The position numbers and the translations under genes were made by a program. A DNA stretch of 45,648 bases. Source: an uncultured Neomegalonema sp. GTDB taxonomy: Bacteria > Pseudomonadota > Alphaproteobacteria > Rhodobacterales > Rhodobacteraceae. Location of the stretch: assembly GCA_937911325.1 (NCBI GenBank), contig CALDSD010000095.1, forward strand, positions 1-45,648, given 5' to 3'. The notes beneath the pieces are model-generated. The model was given only the letters and a program-made list of their open reading frames with translations, was not told the origin of the DNA and made no database searches. This document shows positions 16,713 through 25,742 of the stretch, piece after piece (positions within the stretch are counted from its first letter, which is position 1; each line of letters begins with the position of its first letter).

Positions 16713-16887
16713 TCCGCTCTGCCAATCCACCAATGTCGACGGGCTCTTCCGTCGTGGTGAGCGTCCGACTGTGAGCAGTGGAGGGGTTCGCTGCACGCGG
16801 CCCCCTCCCGATCACGAGCTTTGGGCTTCTCTTCACGTCTGCGCGTGATCCATTGCGGAAACGCGCGCGAGCCGCCAAACATTCCGG
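16713..16887 (+). other. Gap between the XRE regulator and sbcD, with possible stem-loop
   Basis: GGAGGGG (16780-16786) and CCCCTCC (16802-16808) can form a 7-bp stem with a 15-base loop, without a U tract. No other feature was recognised. The sbcD promoter is probably in this gap. Confidence 0.3.
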
Positions 16888-18135
16888 ATGCGACTGATAC
16901 ACACAGCGGATTGGCACCTCGGCAGCGAGCTGCACGGGTACGACCGCAGTTTCGAACATGCGGAGTTCCTGGAATGGCTGCTTGCGACGGTGAAAGCCGT
17001 CAATGCGGATGTTCTGTTGGTCGCGGGCGACATTTATCACTCCGTGAACCCGAGTGTGCGCGCACAGAAGCTCTTGTTCCGCACGCTGTTTCGGCTTCGC
17101 GAGCGCTGCCCCAAACTCCAGACGGTCCTGATCGGAGGCAATCACGATTCCCCGTCGCGACTCGAGTTGCCGGCGGATCTTCTGCACGGCGATCACCTGA
17201 AGATCATCGGCGCGATGGGCGACCCTGGAGAGTCGCTGTCGCCCCTTTACGACGCGGATGGCCGCGTCGCCGCTGTCTGCGGAGCGGTTCCCTATCTGAG
17301 GCCGGGCGATCTCCCCGCGCCTGCCCGCGCAATCGACGGCGACGGCGATGAGACGGAGCCGATGCGGCATCCGATCGCCGAGCTGTACGAACAGGTGGCT
17401 TCAGCGGCTCGCGACGCCTACCCGCAGACGCCGCTCATTCTGACCGGACATCTTCACGTCGCCGGCGGCGCCGTGTCCGAGATGAGCGAGCGCCGTCTGA
17501 TGATCGGCGGATCAGAGGCCACGCCCTCGAGCGTTTTCCCGGCGCGCGCCATCTACGTGGCTTTAGGGCACCTGCATCGCCCGCAGACCCTCGGCGGCGC
17601 GCCGATGCTGCGCTATGCCGGCTCTCCCTTCCCCATGTCGACTGCGGAGCGCGACTACCGGCACAGCGTCACGCAAATCGATATCGATGGTCAGGAACTT
17701 CGCATGGAAGAAATCCCTGTGCCCCGACCCGTCGCCTTTTTGCGGGCCCCCGAGCGAGGCGCGCTGCCGCTTCAGGAACTGGAAGCCACGCTGTCGGCGC
17801 TTCGCCTGGCGGAAACAAATCAGGAGCGGCGCGCCTACCTGGAAGTCGCTGTGAAACTCGACGGGCCAGAGCCTGATCTGCGGCAAAAGATCGAGGCGGC
17901 GCTCGGTGATGCTCCGGTGAGGTTGACCCGGATCGTCCGGGAGACAAAAACGACGTCGCCCGGGAGCGCGCCGGACGAAGACAATCAGGATCTTGACGCC
18001 TCGACGCCAATCGACATTTTTGCACGCAAGCACCGCGACGCCTTCGGGGGCGATCCGAGTCCGGACCTCGTCGCAGGCTTCGTCGCGCTTGAAGCCGCGG
18101 CGCAGGATCCAATGGGGCGCGAAGACCGCAATTGA
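16888..18135 (+). CDS. sbcD: Exonuclease SbcD (Mre11-like nuclease subunit)
   Basis: Nuclease subunit of the SbcCD complex, which opens DNA hairpins and trims DNA ends during repair. It has 415 residues. The metallophosphoesterase motifs are clear: D8 and H10 in HTADWHLG, VAGDIYH, IGGNHDSPSR, and the paired His in LTGHLHV and ALGHLH. The capping region after about residue 270 ends in an acidic stretch (DEDNQD) and a C-terminal helix typical of SbcD. The start MRLIHTADWHLG is the conserved one, though no strong ribosome-binding site precedes it. sbcC starts 64 bases downstream. Confidence 0.95.
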   Translation: MRLIHTADWHLGSELHGYDRSFEHAEFLEWLLATVKAVNADVLLVAGDIYHSVNPSVRAQKLLFRTLFRLRERCPKLQTVLIGGNHDSPSRLELPADLLHGDHLKIIGAMGDPGESLSPLYDADGRVAAVCGAVPYLRPGDLPAPARAIDGDGDETEPMRHPIAELYEQVASAARDAYPQTPLILTGHLHVAGGAVSEMSERRLMIGGSEATPSSVFPARAIYVALGHLHRPQTLGGAPMLRYAGSPFPMSTAERDYRHSVTQIDIDGQELRMEEIPVPRPVAFLRAPERGALPLQELEATLSALRLAETNQERRAYLEVAVKLDGPEPDLRQKIEAALGDAPVRLTRIVRETKTTSPGSAPDEDNQDLDASTPIDIFARKHRDAFGGDPSPDLVAGFVALEAAAQDPMGREDRN

Positions 18136-18199
18136 GACCCTTGGTTGCGCCCTCATCATGCATTCCCGAGGGCGTCGCTGACGCCAGGTGAGAGGCCAA

Positions 18200-21100
18200 A
18201 TGAGGCTGTTGGCCGTTCGAGGCGAGAACCTCACAAGCTTAGCGGCGCCTTTCGAGCTGCGACTTGACGCGCCTCCGCTGGCGACCGCTGGGCTTTTCGC
18301 CATCACAGGACCGACCGGCGCCGGCAAGTCCACGTTGCTCGACGCGATCTGCCTGGCGCTGTTTGACGCCCTTCCCCGCCTGAGCGACGTCGAAAACCAA
18401 AGTGAGATCGGAGACCCGGCCGCTCCGGCCGAGCGCAGGCTCCGATACGCCGACCCGCGCGGCGTCTTGCGCCATGGCGCGGGAGCCGGACATGCGGAAG
18501 TGGAGTTTCAAGGGCGGGACGGCCGGTTTTACGTCGCGCGTTGGGATGTCTGGCGCGCGCGCAAGCGGGCCGGCGGCGCTCTACAGCCGCAGACAGTGAC
18601 GCTGACAGACCGGGAGACAGGCGCGCGGATCGGCGACAAGAAGACCGATACGCTCGCCGAGATCTCGGATCGGCTCGGACTGAGCTTCGATCAGTTTCGA
18701 CGCGCAGCTTTGCTCGCTCAGGGAGACTTTGACGCGTTTCTGGCTGCGAAGGCGGCGGATCGCGCCGAGCTTCTGGAGCGGATCACCGGCGCCGAGATCT
18801 ACGCGCGCATTTCACAGGCCGCTCATCGCCGCGCCGCGGAGGAACGCGCTGAGCTTGCAAAACTGGAAGCCCAGTTGGGAGAGCACGAGCCCCTCTCGCC
18901 CGAACAGCGCTCAGCGGCGGAAGACGCATTGCGCCTGGCGGAAGAGGCGCTGGGGCAGACGACTCTCGCGGAGGAACGCGCGCGCAGCGCGCTCGACTGG
19001 CGACGCGCTTGGGACAGGCTGGATCAAGAGTTCCAGACCCTTGGTCGTCGGCGCGGAGAGGCGCTCGCGCATGAGCGGACGGCGGCGACAACCACACTTT
19101 TTGTCGCTCGGCGAGAAGAAGAAGACCTGCAAGCCGACTTGGACGCCTGCGACGCCTGGCTCGAACGCTTCTCGGCGCTTGGGGCTCTGGCGGCGGATCT
19201 CAACACGGTTCTAGAAGCGGTGCATGCCCGCGGCGCGGCGGCGCAAGGGCTCAAAGCTCTGAGCGCTGCGCGACAGAAGACTGTGAACGACATCGCGCGC
19301 CTGGAAACGGGTCTTCAGGATCAACGGGCTCGGTTGGCTGGCGCCGAAGAGCATCTGAGCGCGCGCCGGGACGCCGACGCCAAGGCGCGGGCGGCGAGCG
19401 AAGTCTACGATCTCGCAACTCTTTCGAAGCAGATGGAGATCGCAGCCGATCGCGTGCGAGCGCTGGATCAGCTCGCCGAACTGCAAACGCAGACGACGGC
19501 GGAAGCGGCGGAGATACAGCGCCTTCAGGAGATTGTGCGAACGTCGCGGGAGAGCATCGCAAATGCCGCGAAGCACCATGACGTGTTGAGCACAAATCTG
19601 AACCTGGCGAGAGCGCGCCTGGACGAGGCGATTGCGGCCTTGCGGCGATGGGAGACCGCCGACGGGGACGCCGCCAAAGCTCTGCGCGCCGCGTTGGAAA
19701 ACCAGCAGCCTTGTCCGGTCTGCGGTTCCGTCGATCACGCCGTCGATGTTTTTCAAGCGGAGATTGAACGCGCGCGCGCAGCACAGCTGTCGGCAGTGGA
19801 TGACGCGGAGGCGGAGCGCCAGCGCCTCACGGATGAGATTCTCGCCTCGGACAGGCTGAAACAATCGAACGCCGAGCGCATCCACGAGGCTGAAACCGAA
19901 GCCCAGCGACGCGAAGAAAAGATGCGCAAGCATATGCAATTGAGCGAAACCCTGGCGCAAGAACTCGGCCTCGTCGCCTCGACGGCGCCCGACATCGCCG
20001 CTCAGCGGTCCCGCGCCGATGCCACGCGCGCCGAACGCCAGGCGGACCTCGCCAAAGCTGAGACGCTTCTGGCGGCACTTGCCGCCGCGCGCCAAGCGTT
20101 GGATGCGGCGGCGGAGGATCAGCGCACCGCCGCGGCCGCGGTTCTCGAGGTTGAAAGGTCTTTGGCGGCGGCTCGGGAAACACGTGTCGCCGACGAAGCA
20201 GAGGGGCGCCGTCTTCACGAGACCCAAGTCGCTGCGGAGACGGCGCTCGGGCGATGGCTGGACGAGTTGAACCCCGATTGGCGTCAGGACGATGAAGCCG
20301 AGCTGACAGAGCGTTGCCAGGGCGCCGCGCGACGCTTCGGCGAGAAACAGTCGCTCCGTGTTCGCACGCAGGAGCGACTGCGCACGCTTTCGGACATCGT
20401 GCTTGCGGCGACGACGCTCATGGAAGATGGCGACGGAGAGACGGCGGCCGCGGCGGAGATGGGCGCCTCGCCCGAGCTGACGACCCCGCGATCCGTCTCA
20501 GCCGACGCAGCCCTTGAGGAAGCACAGACAAGTCGGCGCAAGCGGCTCGAGCTGGAAGGACGCGCCGCGCAAGCTGGCGAAGCGCTCCGTGCGCATAAGG
20601 CGGCCATCCCGGATGACGACGCGATGTCGATCTCTCTGTCGGAGATCGAAGCCGCCGCGACCAAAGCGCACGAACGCTCAGAGCGCGCACGCGCGGCCGG
20701 CGAAGACGCACGCCGAACCATCCGGAATGATGATGATACGCAAAACCGCATCGGGCAGTTGGCGGACGCCCTCGAAAAGCGGCGCGCCGGAGCAGAAGTT
20801 TGGACGAAGCTCGACGCGTTGATCGGAAGCGCGGACGGCTCAAAGTTCAGACGTTACGCGCAGGCGGTGACGCTTCGGCGGCTCGTCGCGCTCGCCAACC
20901 TCAAGTTGGAGGATCTGCAGCCCCGCTACCGTCTCGCCTGCGCGCCAGATGCGAATCCCGAACGCCCTGCCTTGGCGTTGCAAGTCGTCGATCGCGACAT
21001 GGGAGACGAGATCCGTGGCGCGCACAACCTGTCAGGCGGCGAGCGTTTCCTTGTCAGCCTCGCTCTGGCTCTTGGCCTGGCCACCCTGTCCTCTGATCAA

Positions 21101-21319
21101 GGCGTGCGCGTCGAGACGCTGTTCATTGACGAGGGGTTCGGAGCGCTCGACGGCGAGAGCCTGTCGATGGCTGTCTCCGCGCTCGAAGCCTTGCAGGCGA
21201 CTGGACGCCTCGTCGGCGTCATCAGCCATGTCGAGGAGCTCAAGGAGCGCATCCCTGTTCAGGTCGCCGTCACGCCCGAAGGCGGCGGCCGCAGCCGGCT
21301 CGAGGTCCGGGTGCGATAA
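18200..21319 (+). CDS. sbcC: Exonuclease subunit SbcC (Rad50-like SMC ATPase)
   Basis: ATPase subunit of SbcCD, 1039 residues. Walker A GPTGAGKST lies at 37-45; long Ala/Glu/Arg-rich coiled coils run to about residue 885 and are interrupted by the zinc hook CPVC at 505-508, through which two molecules join. The C-terminal head has signature NLSGGERF and Walker B LFIDEGFGALD. I chose the ATG at 18200 (MRLLAVRGENL) because GAGAGG lies a few bases upstream; a GTG at 18188 would add four residues and overlap that site. It forms an operon with sbcD. Confidence 0.95.
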   Translation: MRLLAVRGENLTSLAAPFELRLDAPPLATAGLFAITGPTGAGKSTLLDAICLALFDALPRLSDVENQSEIGDPAAPAERRLRYADPRGVLRHGAGAGHAEVEFQGRDGRFYVARWDVWRARKRAGGALQPQTVTLTDRETGARIGDKKTDTLAEISDRLGLSFDQFRRAALLAQGDFDAFLAAKAADRAELLERITGAEIYARISQAAHRRAAEERAELAKLEAQLGEHEPLSPEQRSAAEDALRLAEEALGQTTLAEERARSALDWRRAWDRLDQEFQTLGRRRGEALAHERTAATTTLFVARREEEDLQADLDACDAWLERFSALGALAADLNTVLEAVHARGAAAQGLKALSAARQKTVNDIARLETGLQDQRARLAGAEEHLSARRDADAKARAASEVYDLATLSKQMEIAADRVRALDQLAELQTQTTAEAAEIQRLQEIVRTSRESIANAAKHHDVLSTNLNLARARLDEAIAALRRWETADGDAAKALRAALENQQPCPVCGSVDHAVDVFQAEIERARAAQLSAVDDAEAERQRLTDEILASDRLKQSNAERIHEAETEAQRREEKMRKHMQLSETLAQELGLVASTAPDIAAQRSRADATRAERQADLAKAETLLAALAAARQALDAAAEDQRTAAAAVLEVERSLAAARETRVADEAEGRRLHETQVAAETALGRWLDELNPDWRQDDEAELTERCQGAARRFGEKQSLRVRTQERLRTLSDIVLAATTLMEDGDGETAAAAEMGASPELTTPRSVSADAALEEAQTSRRKRLELEGRAAQAGEALRAHKAAIPDDDAMSISLSEIEAAATKAHERSERARAAGEDARRTIRNDDDTQNRIGQLADALEKRRAGAEVWTKLDALIGSADGSKFRRYAQAVTLRRLVALANLKLEDLQPRYRLACAPDANPERPALALQVVDRDMGDEIRGAHNLSGGERFLVSLALALGLATLSSDQGVRVETLFIDEGFGALDGESLSMAVSALEALQATGRLVGVISHVEELKERIPVQVAVTPEGGGRSRLEVRVR

Positions 21320-21372
21320 CAGGCGAGACAGGCAAGCCGAACCGGCGGCGGCGCGACTTTGTTCTGAGATGC

Positions 21373-21558
21373 TTATGTCGCCCTCGGGCCCCGCGCCTCC
21401 AAAAGCGCTTCGCGCACCTTGCGCCAGTCTTCGGCTTCCGAGGCGCGTTCGCTGATGAGCGCTTGGCGCTCCCGTTGGGCGACGATCGCCTGCGCTTTTT
21501 CGCCAAAGCTCCGACGCAGCGCCGCGGCTGTCTCGTGGATCGTCCGGATTGGCGTCAT
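21373..21558 (-). CDS. Small hypothetical protein, 61 residues
   Basis: A short, charged, helical protein (MTPIRTIHETAAALRR at the start) with no membrane segment or known motif; the middle is rich in Gln, Arg and Glu and could form one long helix or coiled coil. GGGAG lies about 9 bases before the ATG at 21558, which supports translation from there; an upstream in-frame start at 21606 adds 16 residues without such a site. It is convergent with sbcC and 158 bases downstream of the HxlR gene. Function unknown. Confidence 0.55.
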   Translation of the reverse strand: MTPIRTIHETAAALRRSFGEKAQAIVAQRERQALISERASEAEDWRKVREALLEARGPRAT

Positions 21559-21716
21559 TGTGTGTATCTCCCATTCCAAGAAGCGCTCCGGCCAAGAAGC
21601 GCTCAAGAGTCCTCACCTTACGCCTGCCATGCCCGTCTTCGCGGGGTTTATCCCCCATCGAACGACGACAGAGCCAGTTCGTCAAGCGCTTTACCGCCCA
21701 TATCCGAACAGTTGGA

Positions 21717-22061
21717 TCACTTCTTTGCGGGACGTTTTCCCGTTCCGCCGGATGTGTGCGCTTGGCCCCAATCATAGAGCGCGTTCATGACCGGTGCGAG
21801 GGCTCGGCCTTTCTCCGTCAACTGGTACTCTGCCCGCAATGGACGCTGTGAGTAGATTTCGCGACTCACGATCCCCGTGTCCTCGAGCTTCTTCATCCGT
21901 GCGGAGAGCGTGTTTGGCGAAACGTCGAGCTGGGTCTCGATATCGCTGAATCGGCGCGAACCGCTGAGAAAGAACTCTCTTAAAATCAATAGCGTCCATG
22001 GATCACCGATCGCTTCGACAGCGCGCATGACCGGACAGTTTTCCCGCGAGATCGGCTTCAT
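21717..22061 (-). CDS. HxlR family transcriptional regulator
   Basis: DNA-binding regulator of 114 residues, a single winged helix-turn-helix domain. The hallmark start CPVMRAVEAIGDPWTLLILREFF, the recognition region SPNTLSARMKKLEDTGIV and the wing RAEYQLTEKGRAL are all present. Cys9 sits where YodB-type members carry a redox- or quinone-sensing Cys. It is divergent from the membrane-protein gene at 22151, with 89 bases between starts that contain a palindrome inside a promoter. It most likely represses that gene, and perhaps itself. Confidence 0.92.
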   Translation of the reverse strand: MKPISRENCPVMRAVEAIGDPWTLLILREFFLSGSRRFSDIETQLDVSPNTLSARMKKLEDTGIVSREIYSQRPLRAEYQLTEKGRALAPVMNALYDWGQAHTSGGTGKRPAKK

Positions 22062-22097
22062 GCGTCTGCATATAGCATCCAGATCTCAAAATGCGAA

Positions 22098-22126
22098 TTG
22101 ACTCCTTTTTTTGTAGTGACTACTTT
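22098..22126 (+). promoter_or_regulatory. Promoter of the membrane-protein gene
   Basis: TTGACT (22098-22103), a 17-base spacer and TACTTT (22121-22126) form a good -35/-10 pair pointing at the gene at 22151. The region is strikingly T-rich compared with the genome around it. Confidence 0.5.
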
Positions 22127-22131
22127 TTTTG
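22100..22131. promoter_or_regulatory. Candidate HxlR operator: palindrome and direct repeat
   Basis: GTAGT-G-ACTAC (22113-22123) is a perfect odd palindrome covering the spacer end and the -10 box. It is framed by the direct repeat GACTCCTTTTTTTG (22100-22113) and GACTACTTTTTTTG (22118-22131), 18 bases apart with one difference. HxlR-type proteins such as YodB bind sites with TACT/AGTA half-sites, so this is a likely operator for the adjacent regulator. Confidence 0.5.
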
Positions 22132-22150
22132 AAATTCTAAAGAGGGTCTC

Positions 22151-22885
22151 ATGCTTGCCGTTTTTCTCGAAAGCTACGTTCTGTTTTTCTTCATTCTGCT
22201 GCCGGCAGGCGTCGTCGCGCTGACGGTGCTCGCCGCGGCGCGCGCAGGCCTTGAACGCGGCCAGATCGCGCAGGCAGGCGTCACGGTCGCGGCGTTTCTC
22301 GGCCTTTGGGGGGCGATCGCCTTCCTTTTGGCCAAACGCGATCTGCTGTTGCCGCCGGCCTCCGTTGGCGATGCGCCGTATGTGCTGATCTCGATGCTGG
22401 GGGGCGCGTTCCTGCTCTGGGCGCTCGGACGACTGACGCGTCTTGGGCGTCGGATCACGGATGCGGCCGACCCCGGCCTCGTCATCGGGTTTCAGATACC
22501 AAGGGTGATGGGCGCCGTCTTTCTGATCGGCTGGGCGCTCGGGGCGATCCCGTGGCAGTTCGCGATACCGGCGGGGCTCGGCGACATCTGGGCCGGAGTG
22601 GTCGGCTATCAGGCGATGCGAGCTGTCGAGCGCGGCGACGCGGACGCCGATCGGAAAATCATGTGGGCCAATGTCGTGGGGCTGGGCGACTTCGTCGTCG
22701 CCGTGACGACAGGTCTGATCACATCCGAGGGCTTTCTGCACCTGTTGGCGCACGATGCGCCCAACATCATCAATCACTATCCCTTGGCGCTTTTCCCAGG
22801 GTTCTTCGTTGGGATCTTCATCGCCATGCACGTGTTCTCACTGGGACAGCTGCGCCGGAAACGGCTTGTCGCGCATCACGCCTGA
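22151..22885 (+). CDS. Multi-pass membrane protein of unknown function
   Basis: An integral inner-membrane protein of 244 residues with about six or seven hydrophobic segments (near 4-28, 40-60, 74-92, 114-138, 150-170, 180-198 and 210-232). Recurrent motifs are IPRVMGAVFLIGWALG, PAGLGDIWAG and GLGDFVVAV, which place Gly-Asp pairs within membrane segments. I do not recognise the family. AGAGGG precedes the ATG. Its promoter overlaps the candidate HxlR operator, so it is probably induced by whatever the regulator senses (electrophile, quinone or oxidant stress would be typical). Confidence 0.75.
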   Translation: MLAVFLESYVLFFFILLPAGVVALTVLAAARAGLERGQIAQAGVTVAAFLGLWGAIAFLLAKRDLLLPPASVGDAPYVLISMLGGAFLLWALGRLTRLGRRITDAADPGLVIGFQIPRVMGAVFLIGWALGAIPWQFAIPAGLGDIWAGVVGYQAMRAVERGDADADRKIMWANVVGLGDFVVAVTTGLITSEGFLHLLAHDAPNIINHYPLALFPGFFVGIFIAMHVFSLGQLRRKRLVAHHA

Positions 22886-22941
22886 CCTCCGGCCCGCGGG
22901 CGCGCCGCCCCTTCCCTGCGCCGCCCAAGCCTTCAAAGGCG

Positions 22942-25392
22942 CTAACGCTCATCCTGCAAGGCGACGGGGCGTTCGCTCTCCGGCGGGTCGAGAAGTGGGC
23001 GCGCCGCGCCAGCGACCGCCTTCTTTTCATCCTCGCTCATGGTCTCGGCGCCCTTGCCAGCGACATGAACGGTGACCTCCCGGTGCGCGAACTTGATGCC
23101 TTCGCGTTCAAAGAGCTCTCGGATTTCCGCATAAACGCGCTTGCGGATGATCCATTGCTCGCCAGGCCGGGTCATGAACTTGACCCGAATGATCATCGCA
23201 GACTCCTCCATCTGGTAGACGCCCTGGCTTTTGACGGGTTGGAGGAACTTCTCGCCGATCTCGGGATCTTCGAGCAGTTGCTGACCAAGCACCTTGATCA
23301 GCTTGCGGACCTTTTCGACATCGGTGTCGTAGGTCAGACGCAGCGGCAGCTTCATGATCACCCAGTCGCGCGAGTAATTGGTCAGGTGTTGAACTTCGCC
23401 AAACGGGATCGTGTGCAGGTAGCCCAGATGGTGCCGCAACTGGAACGATCGAACGGAGATCTTTTCGACCGTGCCTTTCACCGAGCCGATGTCGATGTAT
23501 TCACCCTTGCGGAACGCGTCGTCGATCAGGAAGAACGCGCCAGAGAAAATGTCGCGCACCAGCGTCTGGGCGCCGAACCCGATCGCAAGCCCCACCACGC
23601 CCGCGCCGGCGAACAACGGCGTGACGTTCACGCCAGCTTCGAGCAAGAGCATCATGATGGTCACAATTGCGATCGTGACCATCAGGAAGTTGCGGAACAA
23701 CGGCAAGAGCGTGGCCAGTCGCGTCGCCGCCGCCGCTCCGCCGCCCTCGTCTCCGGGCTCAACGCCGACATCGAGACCGCCCTCTTCCTCGATCTTCTGG
23801 TCGATCGCGATGCGGGTCGCCTGGTAGAGGACATACCCGATGAAGGCGATCCAAAGGAGATCGAAGGCCCATTCGAACGCGCCGCTTTCCTCACTCATGG
23901 CCGCCTCGACGCCCCATATCCATGAGATCGCCCAGGCCCCCGCGAGCACGGCCAGAACGGACGCGACCCGACGCGCGAGATCTTCCATCGAGCGCATGCG
24001 ATAGCCGCCCGCGAACGGGACCCCAGTCCCGGTGGAGGAGATCGTCGCGGCGCCGTCGACCGAGCCGCCAGCGTTGATCGCCTTGATCAGGCGCTGTCTG
24101 CGGAAGATCCACTCGATGACGTAGGAGACGCCTCCATAGACCACGATGATCGCCAAGAGGATCATGTAGGCGCCGGCGATCAGGGGGACGCCGAGAGGTT
24201 GATCCATGACCAAACGATAGCTCATCTCCGCCCACGCGACGGCGAAATACAGAATCGCCGCCGGCGCCCAGATCGCGGCGGCGGCGCGAGCCAGAACACT
24301 TGCGCTCTCACCGGTGCAGCCGCCCAAAATCGCGTAACTGATCGCCCCGTGATTGGCGCGGATCAAGGCGAAGTTGAGCAACACCGTGAGCAGCGAGAAC
24401 CCGGATGTCATCAAGACATGGATCTCGAACGGCAAGCCCAGCGCCTCCATCCACAAGCAGCCAGCCAGCGAGGTCAGACTGAAAGCGGCGACGAAATAGA
24501 GCCAGCGAAAAAGCTTGATCGCTTGCCGATCATCGAAGCAGGGGATGCGGTAGTGCGGCAGGAACGGCGAAATCACCATGCGCCACGTGGCTTCGGGCAG
24601 ACGGATCAGCGCATAGGTCGCCAAGATCACAATCGCCGTTTTCTGCGTCGCCTCGTGCGGTTCGTAAAAGACGAGGCCGAGCATGATCGACACGGTGCAT
24701 GCGATTGCAATCCCGCCAATCGTCAACAGAACGCGCAAGGCGAGTATCGGCAGTTTCTCGGTGTAGCCTTGTGGATTGGGCACCTGCTGCGCAACGAACC
24801 AAGGCCCCACGATCCGGTAGCCGTAGACCAGTCGCTCGAACAGCCAACCAACTGTCAGCCCGGCGACGACGACCAAGAACACCTTCAAGAAATATTGAGG
24901 CTCGCCTGTTGGACTCGCCGACGCCAGGGTCGCGCGCATCTCATCGTAGGCCGACGGCGCTGCTGCGACGATCGCCTCCAACCGGGACCGAAAGGCCGCG
25001 ACGCCTTGCTGCGATCGATCCAGCACCGACATGCTGTTTTGCGCGAGCCTCTCGTAGGCCCCGGCGTCGAAGCCGCGTTGCTCGGCCTGAGCGGTCTGCG
25101 CGCCGGTCGCGCCAGTTGATCCATAGTCCCAAACTCCAGGCTGGCCGACGGAGTCGACGCTTGGTTGCACGACGATCCTGCCGCCTTCGCGCTGAACCTG
25201 TTCGATCCGCTCGTACAGATTCTCGGAAGCCGCGCCCTCGCCGCCCGCTTGCTGCGCCGCCGCCGTCGTGCTCAACAACGCCAAGGCGACGGTCAGCGCG
25301 CAGCATCGTCCGATCGCGCGGCGTGGTCCTGCGCCGCGGACCCAGGCAAGGTCGCGCACCCAAAACGTCAGGGACAAGAGGCTCTCAATCAT
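22942..25392 (-). CDS. MscS family mechanosensitive ion channel, long form
   Basis: Inner-membrane tension-gated channel of 816 residues. A signal peptide (cleavage near AAAQQ, about residue 48) leads a periplasmic region of about 110 residues, then some eight or more membrane segments. The MscS core follows: pore helix GVVGLAIGFGAQTLVRDIFSG, the beta domain (DIGSVKGTVEKIS, TIPFGEVQHLTNYSR) and the alpha/beta C-terminal domain, ending in a Glu/Lys-rich tail. It is far longer than E. coli MscS (286), like MscM-type proteins. The ATG at 25392 was chosen because it opens the signal peptide; an upstream start at 25566 adds 58 Arg-rich residues. Confidence 0.88.
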   Translation of the reverse strand: MIESLLSLTFWVRDLAWVRGAGPRRAIGRCCALTVALALLSTTAAAQQAGGEGAASENLYERIEQVQREGGRIVVQPSVDSVGQPGVWDYGSTGATGAQTAQAEQRGFDAGAYERLAQNSMSVLDRSQQGVAAFRSRLEAIVAAAPSAYDEMRATLASASPTGEPQYFLKVFLVVVAGLTVGWLFERLVYGYRIVGPWFVAQQVPNPQGYTEKLPILALRVLLTIGGIAIACTVSIMLGLVFYEPHEATQKTAIVILATYALIRLPEATWRMVISPFLPHYRIPCFDDRQAIKLFRWLYFVAAFSLTSLAGCLWMEALGLPFEIHVLMTSGFSLLTVLLNFALIRANHGAISYAILGGCTGESASVLARAAAAIWAPAAILYFAVAWAEMSYRLVMDQPLGVPLIAGAYMILLAIIVVYGGVSYVIEWIFRRQRLIKAINAGGSVDGAATISSTGTGVPFAGGYRMRSMEDLARRVASVLAVLAGAWAISWIWGVEAAMSEESGAFEWAFDLLWIAFIGYVLYQATRIAIDQKIEEEGGLDVGVEPGDEGGGAAAATRLATLLPLFRNFLMVTIAIVTIMMLLLEAGVNVTPLFAGAGVVGLAIGFGAQTLVRDIFSGAFFLIDDAFRKGEYIDIGSVKGTVEKISVRSFQLRHHLGYLHTIPFGEVQHLTNYSRDWVIMKLPLRLTYDTDVEKVRKLIKVLGQQLLEDPEIGEKFLQPVKSQGVYQMEESAMIIRVKFMTRPGEQWIIRKRVYAEIRELFEREGIKFAHREVTVHVAGKGAETMSEDEKKAVAGAARPLLDPPESERPVALQDER

Positions 25393-25742
25393 GGCTTTCA
25401 GCGTTACAGATGCATCCAAGCGGCGTCGCCGCTGCGGTTTCGCGCCAGTATCTTCCCTCTGACGTCGTCCGCCAACACAATCCTTTGACATACTCCGTGA
25501 ACGCCTTGGCTTCGCGGTCTGCGGTTTCCATCTGGAACCAAGCGCACGGTGTGACCTGCGCCGCAAAGATCGGATTGTTCCGCTTGCTTAAACCGCGATT
25601 GGGGACTGTGATCACTTCAAAGCGCGACAAAGATGACGCGATGCGTGAATTGTGATCGTTTGACGGCTGATTTTTATGAAGATTCGATTGATCACGCGTT
25701 ATGGTTTATTTGCAGCGTCGCAAGCGAGGAGAGGGGCGCGGA
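25393..25742. promoter_or_regulatory. Divergent region between the MscS channel and the glycan cluster
   Basis: A 350-base gap that should hold the promoter of the six-gene glycan cluster. The right half is AT-rich. A TGATC-centred motif recurs: GTGATCAC (25608-25615), TGTGATCG (25651-25658) and TTGATCACG (25689-25697). TTGACG at 25660-25665 could be a -35 box, but no good -10 follows. AGGAGA lies about 10 bases before the ATG at 25743. Confidence 0.45.

Noticed and set aside
22306-23925. 539-residue plus-strand ORF running from the membrane protein into the MscS gene
   Set aside because: Overlaps two well-supported genes in other frames; Arg/His/Asp-rich composition without domains.
25393-25566. 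N-terminal extension of the MscS channel
   Set aside because: The extra 58 residues are Arg/Ser-rich and would precede a signal peptide, which must be N-terminal.
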